Source of the DNA: Gammaproteobacteria bacterium
GTDB taxonomy: Bacteria; Pseudomonadota; Gammaproteobacteria; Competibacterales; Competibacteraceae
NCBI GenBank assembly: GCA_020047885.1
Contig: JAIFNF010000135.1
Span: forward strand, 1-6,895
Reading direction: 5' to 3'
DNA length: 6,895 bases
A model generated the notes under the pieces. The model was not told the origin of the DNA and searched no databases. It saw nothing but the letters and a program-made list of their open reading frames with translations. The translations under genes and the position numbers were made by a program. This document shows positions 4,055-6,895 of the stretch, one piece after another; position 1 is the first letter of the stretch, and each line of letters opens with the position of its first letter.

Positions 4055-6895
4055 GGGGTGATAACCTTCACACGGACGAAGCGCTTGGCGACGGTGGCGG
4101 ACGAATCTGTGACCGTCACACGCTCGAAGGTGGAATCGGCGAGAGTGGTGGCACTTTCGGTGGCAGAGGCGTTTTCTGCCCAGGTGGCGAGGTCGTTGGA
4201 GAACTGCACCCAATAGCTGATGCCTGGCGCAGGCGAGGCGGAGGCTTTGCGGCGGATATAGGTCACCTGAAGTTTCCCGCTACCATCCACGCTGGCAAAC
4301 GGCAGACCCGCAGAGCCGGATGCACCCAGGACGGTGGCGTTTGGTGTGCCCAAGATCGAGGCTTGACCCGTGCCCGACCCAATCATATTAAAGGCGTATT
4401 TCAGTAGATTCGCCACGCCGTCACCAGCAGGCATGAGTAAATCCTGTGTGCCGTTGGCGGTTAAGTTACCAGTGCTGCGGAAGGTAGCCAACGCAGTGGG
4501 AATGTTGATCGTATAGATTGCGCTTGCTACCGAGCTATCTGGATTCCCTGCCTTATAGGCGATGGCCTTGAGCGTCTGCGATGCGTTCACCGAAACGGGT
4601 GCCGTGTAAACCGTTCCGCTCGTGCTCGTCGGAGTGCTGCCATCGGTGGTGTAGCGGATGCTTGCGCCAGCGGTAGTCGAATTGATCGTAATAGTTTGCG
4701 TGCTGGTGTAAGTGCCAGCCGCCGGGGTGAAGGTGGGGGCCGCCACCACAATCGAGGGGGTGAACTCCGCGACTTGGATGATGGTTCCACTCCCGTTAGC
4801 AGTGATGTCCCACCGATAGAAGGCATAGGCCGTGGTGTTGGCGAAGGCGTAGGTGCTCGTCTGCGCACGGGCGGTCCAAGTCTGATTGGTCCGGGTATCG
4901 AGCACCGTCCAGTTGATCCCGTCATTGGAGCCCAAAAGCGTCCAGTTTTTCGGATCACGTTCCGGCGCATCGTCGCCCGAGGTGATGGCGTAGCCGTTCC
5001 ACACCGTCGGCACCGCATAGCTAAACTCCACCCAGGAGGTGGCCGAGAAATCCAGCCACTTGGTCGTCAGGCTGCCGTCGGTGAGCTTGTCGATGCCCTC
5101 GTCGGGCAGGTTCTGACCGCGGGCGGTGACCGCATTTGATACGGCGGTGATCGTGAAGGCCCCGCTGTTCAAGGCGCTGTCCGTCATTCCCGAAGCGTAG
5201 GCAATGGCCTTCACCGTGGTGGTGGTGCCCACGGTGAGAGCACCACTGTAGAGCGTGCCCGTCGTGCTCGTCGGCGTGCTCCCGTCGGTGGTGTAGCGAA
5301 TCTCCGCACCGGGGGTGGTGCTGGTGAGCGTGACGGACTGCACGCTGGTGTAATTGCCTGCCACCGGGCTGAAGGCCGGGGCATTCACGACAGGAAGCGC
5401 AATGGTGAAGCTGGCGCTGCTCACGCTGCTCGTGGTCAGCCCTGCGGCATAGGCGATCGCCTTCACCGTGGTGGCGGTGCTGATGCTGAAAGGACCAGTG
5501 TAAACCGTGCCGATCGTGTTCGTCGGCGTGCTACCGTCGGTGGTGTAGCGGATGCTCGCGCCAGCAGTGGGCGTGGAGAGGCTGACTGCTTGCGAGCCGG
5601 TGAAGGCAGTGCCGTCAGGCGAGATCACTGGGGCTGCGACATTGGTATCGAGGGCAACGCTGCCCATCATCACAATATCATCCCCACTGTAGCGGCCGAT
5701 GCCGGCGAAGGAGAATTGACCGACGTTGGGCTGGAGCAGGCGGAAGGTCACGGGCACCGTGAGGTTTTGCAGCGCGGCGATCCCGGACAACGTGGTGGTG
5801 AGCGGTGCCCCGTTGTAGGAGCTAGGCGTGCCGGAAACGGTGACGATGGTGTAAGCGCCGCCGTTAATGCTGTAGGCGATACCGCCGCCTGGCACCGTCT
5901 GGCTGGGATCCTGCCAATAGGGCGCATACAGCAGGCTGGAAATCGATACCGTGCTGCCGGCTTTGGGCGTCACGGTAAACTCCGCGTAGTCGCCGCGCGT
6001 GAGGGCTCCGGCGAGCGTGGTCGAGCCAGGAGACCCGGCCTGCTGGTAGGCGAAACTATCTGCAGTCTGCTGAAGTCCGTAGCCGGAGAGCTGCATGCCG
6101 GGGCCGCGGGCCAGCGGCGTGAACGTGAGCCGCGAGGTGCTGGCCGTAGGCGCGGCGGTGGCTTCGTTCCCAGTAGCGCCGGCGAATTCCCAGCGGGCAA
6201 GGTGGCCGGATAAGCCATCCACCAAGGCGGTGGTGCCGACCTCGGGCGAGGGCAGGCTGAGGCCGATGGCGTTGTAGGCGCTGACCACGATGTAGTAGGT
6301 CTGATCGTGGTTGAGGCCGGTGAGGGTCTTGCTGGTGCCGCTCGGCACATCGGCGCTGAAGAGGTAGATGCCGCTATCGGTGCCCCAGCGGATGGTGTAG
6401 CCGGTCGCTCCGGCGACGGGGCTCCACACCACGGCTTTGGAACCGCTCCCGTCGGTGATGGAGGTGATGGCCGTAGGTTCGGGGACGCCGGGGATCGCGA
6501 GGGAAATGCTTTGCGTGGCAAAGCTTCCGGCGATGCCTTGTAGGCGCAGGCCATGCACGCCCTTGGTCAAACGGACGGTGCGCACCACGGGCGTGCCGGT
6601 GGTGAAGCTCGCACCCGAGGGCACGCCATCAATCCAGAGCAGGGCGGTGCCGCCAGCCCCGGTGTTGATGGTAACGGTGTAATCGCTGGTGGCGGTGCTG
6701 ATCACGTTCCACGATTGCCAGTTGCGACCGGTGACGTTGCCAGTGCCGCTGGTGCTCAAGGCGAGATTGCCGATGACCAAGTGATTGGGCAGGAAAACGC
6801 CATTGGCGGGCTCGGCGCGCAGCTCATTCATCGCGGCATCCTGGGAGTAGATGAGCGGATACTGGGAAACGTTGAGCAAGCCCTGCTCGGCGTAG
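4051..6895 (-). CDS. Large secreted modular protein, 5'-truncated by window edge (CBM-like / FN3 / CHB_HEX_C x3 / F5/8C)
   Basis: The 3' part of a gene whose start lies beyond the right edge: 947 codons plus TGA are visible. A TTG at 6879-6877 could be taken as a start, but the frame is open upstream of it (YAEQG-LLNVSQ), there is no signal peptide, and the protein starts mid-domain. Residues below count the Leu at 6879 as 1. About 28-129 is a jelly-roll sandwich resembling CBM6-type modules (ALLWIDGVPSG, then VHGLRLQG). 132-219 is FN3. 225-412 is a beta-sandwich of a kind seen in verrucomicrobial exoproteins. 415-494, 499-578 and 714-792 are CHB_HEX_C repeats, each with IRYTTDGSTPT. 580-708 is F5/8 type C (discoidin). 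797-942 is a C-terminal module with AGDGVANLLKYAF and a sandwich ending in RFVRVKVITP. No PEP-CTERM anchor is present. The domains imply extracellular carbohydrate or surface binding. Any catalytic domain would be off-window, so the activity is unknown. It overlaps the next gene by 4 bases. Confidence 0.9.
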   Translation of the reverse strand, partial: YAEQGLLNVSQYPLIYSQDAAMNELRAEPANGVFLPNHLVIGNLALSTSGTGNVTGRNWQSWNVISTATSDYTVTINTGAGGTALLWIDGVPSGASFTTGTPVVRTVRLTKGVHGLRLQGIAGSFATQSISLAIPGVPEPTAITSITDGSGSKAVVWSPVAGATGYTIRWGTDSGIYLFSADVPSGTSKTLTGLNHDQTYYIVVSAYNAIGLSLPSPEVGTTALVDGLSGHLARWEFAGATGNEATAAPTASTSRLTFTPLARGPGMQLSGYGLQQTADSFAYQQAGSPGSTTLAGALTRGDYAEFTVTPKAGSTVSISSLLYAPYWQDPSQTVPGGGIAYSINGGAYTIVTVSGTPSSYNGAPLTTTLSGIAALQNLTVPVTFRLLQPNVGQFSFAGIGRYSGDDIVMMGSVALDTNVAAPVISPDGTAFTGSQAVSLSTPTAGASIRYTTDGSTPTNTIGTVYTGPFSISTATTVKAIAYAAGLTTSSVSSASFTIALPVVNAPAFSPVAGNYTSVQSVTLTSTTPGAEIRYTTDGSTPTSTTGTLYSGALTVGTTTTVKAIAYASGMTDSALNSGAFTITAVSNAVTARGQNLPDEGIDKLTDGSLTTKWLDFSATSWVEFSYAVPTVWNGYAITSGDDAPERDPKNWTLLGSNDGINWTVLDTRTNQTWTARAQTSTYAFANTTAYAFYRWDITANGSGTIIQVAEFTPSIVVAAPTFTPAAGTYTSTQTITINSTTAGASIRYTTDGSTPTSTSGTVYTAPVSVNASQTLKAIAYKAGNPDSSVASAIYTINIPTALATFRSTGNLTANGTQDLLMPAGDGVANLLKYAFNMIGSGTGQASILGTPNATVLGASGSAGLPFASVDGSGKLQVTYIRRKASASPAPGISYWVQFSNDLATWAENASATESATTLADSTFERVTVTDSSATVAKRFVRVKVITP
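4054..4489 (-). other. Verrucomicrobial-type C-terminal module of the upstream gene
   Basis: Residues 797-942 begin with a degenerate Ca-binding-like PAGDGVANLLKYAFN, the position of 'DPDGDGISNLLEYA' in related exoproteins. A sandwich follows with LQVTYIRRKASASPAPGISY, WVQFSNDLATWAENA and FERVTVTDSS, ending KRFVRVKVITP. This ending recurs in many verrucomicrobial secreted proteins and may serve secretion or sorting; that role is inferred. Confidence 0.65.
4065..4069 (-). promoter_or_regulatory. Shine-Dalgarno-like site for the protease gene
   Basis: GAAGG on the minus strand lies 10 nt before the ATG at 4054, inside the last codons of the upstream gene. With the ATGA stop/start overlap (4054-4051) it supports this start and translational coupling. 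No separate promoter is visible between the genes. Confidence 0.55.
4504..4740 (-). repeat. CHB_HEX_C-type repeat 3
   Basis: Residues 714-792: APTFTPAAGTYTSTQTITIN, GASIRYTTDGSTPTSTSGTV and TLKAIAYKAGNPDSS. It is separated from repeats 1 and 2 by the discoidin domain. Confidence 0.88.
4756..5142 (-). other. F5/8 type C (discoidin-like) domain
   Basis: Residues 580-708 show the discoidin pattern: LPDEGIDKLTDGSLTTKWLD, WVEFSYAVPTVWNGYAITSG, then DDAPERDPKNWTLLGSNDG, NWTVLD and YRWDITANGSGTIIQVAEF. Such domains bind carbohydrates or surface glycans. It sits between CHB_HEX repeats 2 and 3. Confidence 0.87.
5146..5385 (-). repeat. CHB_HEX_C-type repeat 2
   Basis: Residues 499-578: NAPAFSPVAGNYTSVQSVTL, GAEIRYTTDGSTPTSTTGTL and TTVKAIAYASGMTDS. 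It has the same period (84 codons from repeat 1) and the same conserved core as its neighbours. Confidence 0.88.
5398..5637 (-). repeat. CHB_HEX_C-type repeat 1
   Basis: Residues 415-494 of the 6895-4051 protein: APVISPDGTAFTGSQAVSLS, GASIRYTTDGSTPTNTIGTV and TTVKAIAYAAG. This matches the chitobiase/beta-hexosaminidase C-terminal-type Ig-like repeat (PF13290/PF13287-like) common in bacterial exoenzymes. It is similar at DNA level to 5146-5385 and 4504-4740. Confidence 0.88.

Noticed and set aside
4051..4120. PEP-CTERM or LPXTG anchor at the end of the upstream protein
   Set aside because: The protein ends KRFVRVKVITP with no PEP motif, hydrophobic segment or basic tail.
6877..6879. TTG as start codon of the upstream gene
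   Set aside because: The frame is open to the window edge before it, no signal peptide follows, and an exoprotein of this type needs one. The gene is truncated by the window.

Overview
The window is a GC-rich segment (about 60% G+C in a sampled stretch) that is coding almost end to end on the minus strand. It holds two very large secreted, multidomain genes, and both run off the window. The domain set is a trypsin-like protease head, an autotransporter-associated beta-strand repeat, putative Ig (He_PIG), FN3, lectin-like sandwiches, CHB_HEX_C repeats, an F5/8 type C domain and a 'GDGVANLLKYAF'-type C-terminal module. This mix is typical of Verrucomicrobiota (Opitutae/Verrucomicrobiae-like); that assignment is inferred from architecture only. 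Everything is read right to left.

Region 6895-4051: the 3' part (947 codons plus stop) of a secreted modular protein. Its N-terminus, and probably any catalytic domain, lies beyond the right edge. The visible order is a jelly-roll CBM-like module, FN3, a beta-sandwich, two CHB_HEX_C repeats, F5/8 type C, a third CHB_HEX_C repeat, and the C-terminal module. It looks like the binding and spacer half of a polysaccharide-acting or polysaccharide-binding extracellular enzyme.

Region 4054-1: the second gene starts with an ATG that overlaps the upstream stop (ATGA), so the pair is almost certainly co-transcribed and translationally coupled. It has a clear signal peptide, a trypsin-like serine protease domain with an apparently complete His95/Asp131/Ser217 triad, a PATR beta-helix-type stalk, and a duplicated He_PIG plus lectin-like module with FN3 between the copies. 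The frame stays open to the left edge.

The most striking feature is at about position 170. The second lectin copy stops matching its duplicate there and the frame continues, still open, into 56 residues of an unrelated Uma2-family (DUF820) nuclease-like protein. G+C falls to about 42% at the same point. This is either a chimeric assembly/clone end or a real recombination or deletion fusion. No RNA genes, CRISPR arrays, transposases or plus-strand genes are supported.
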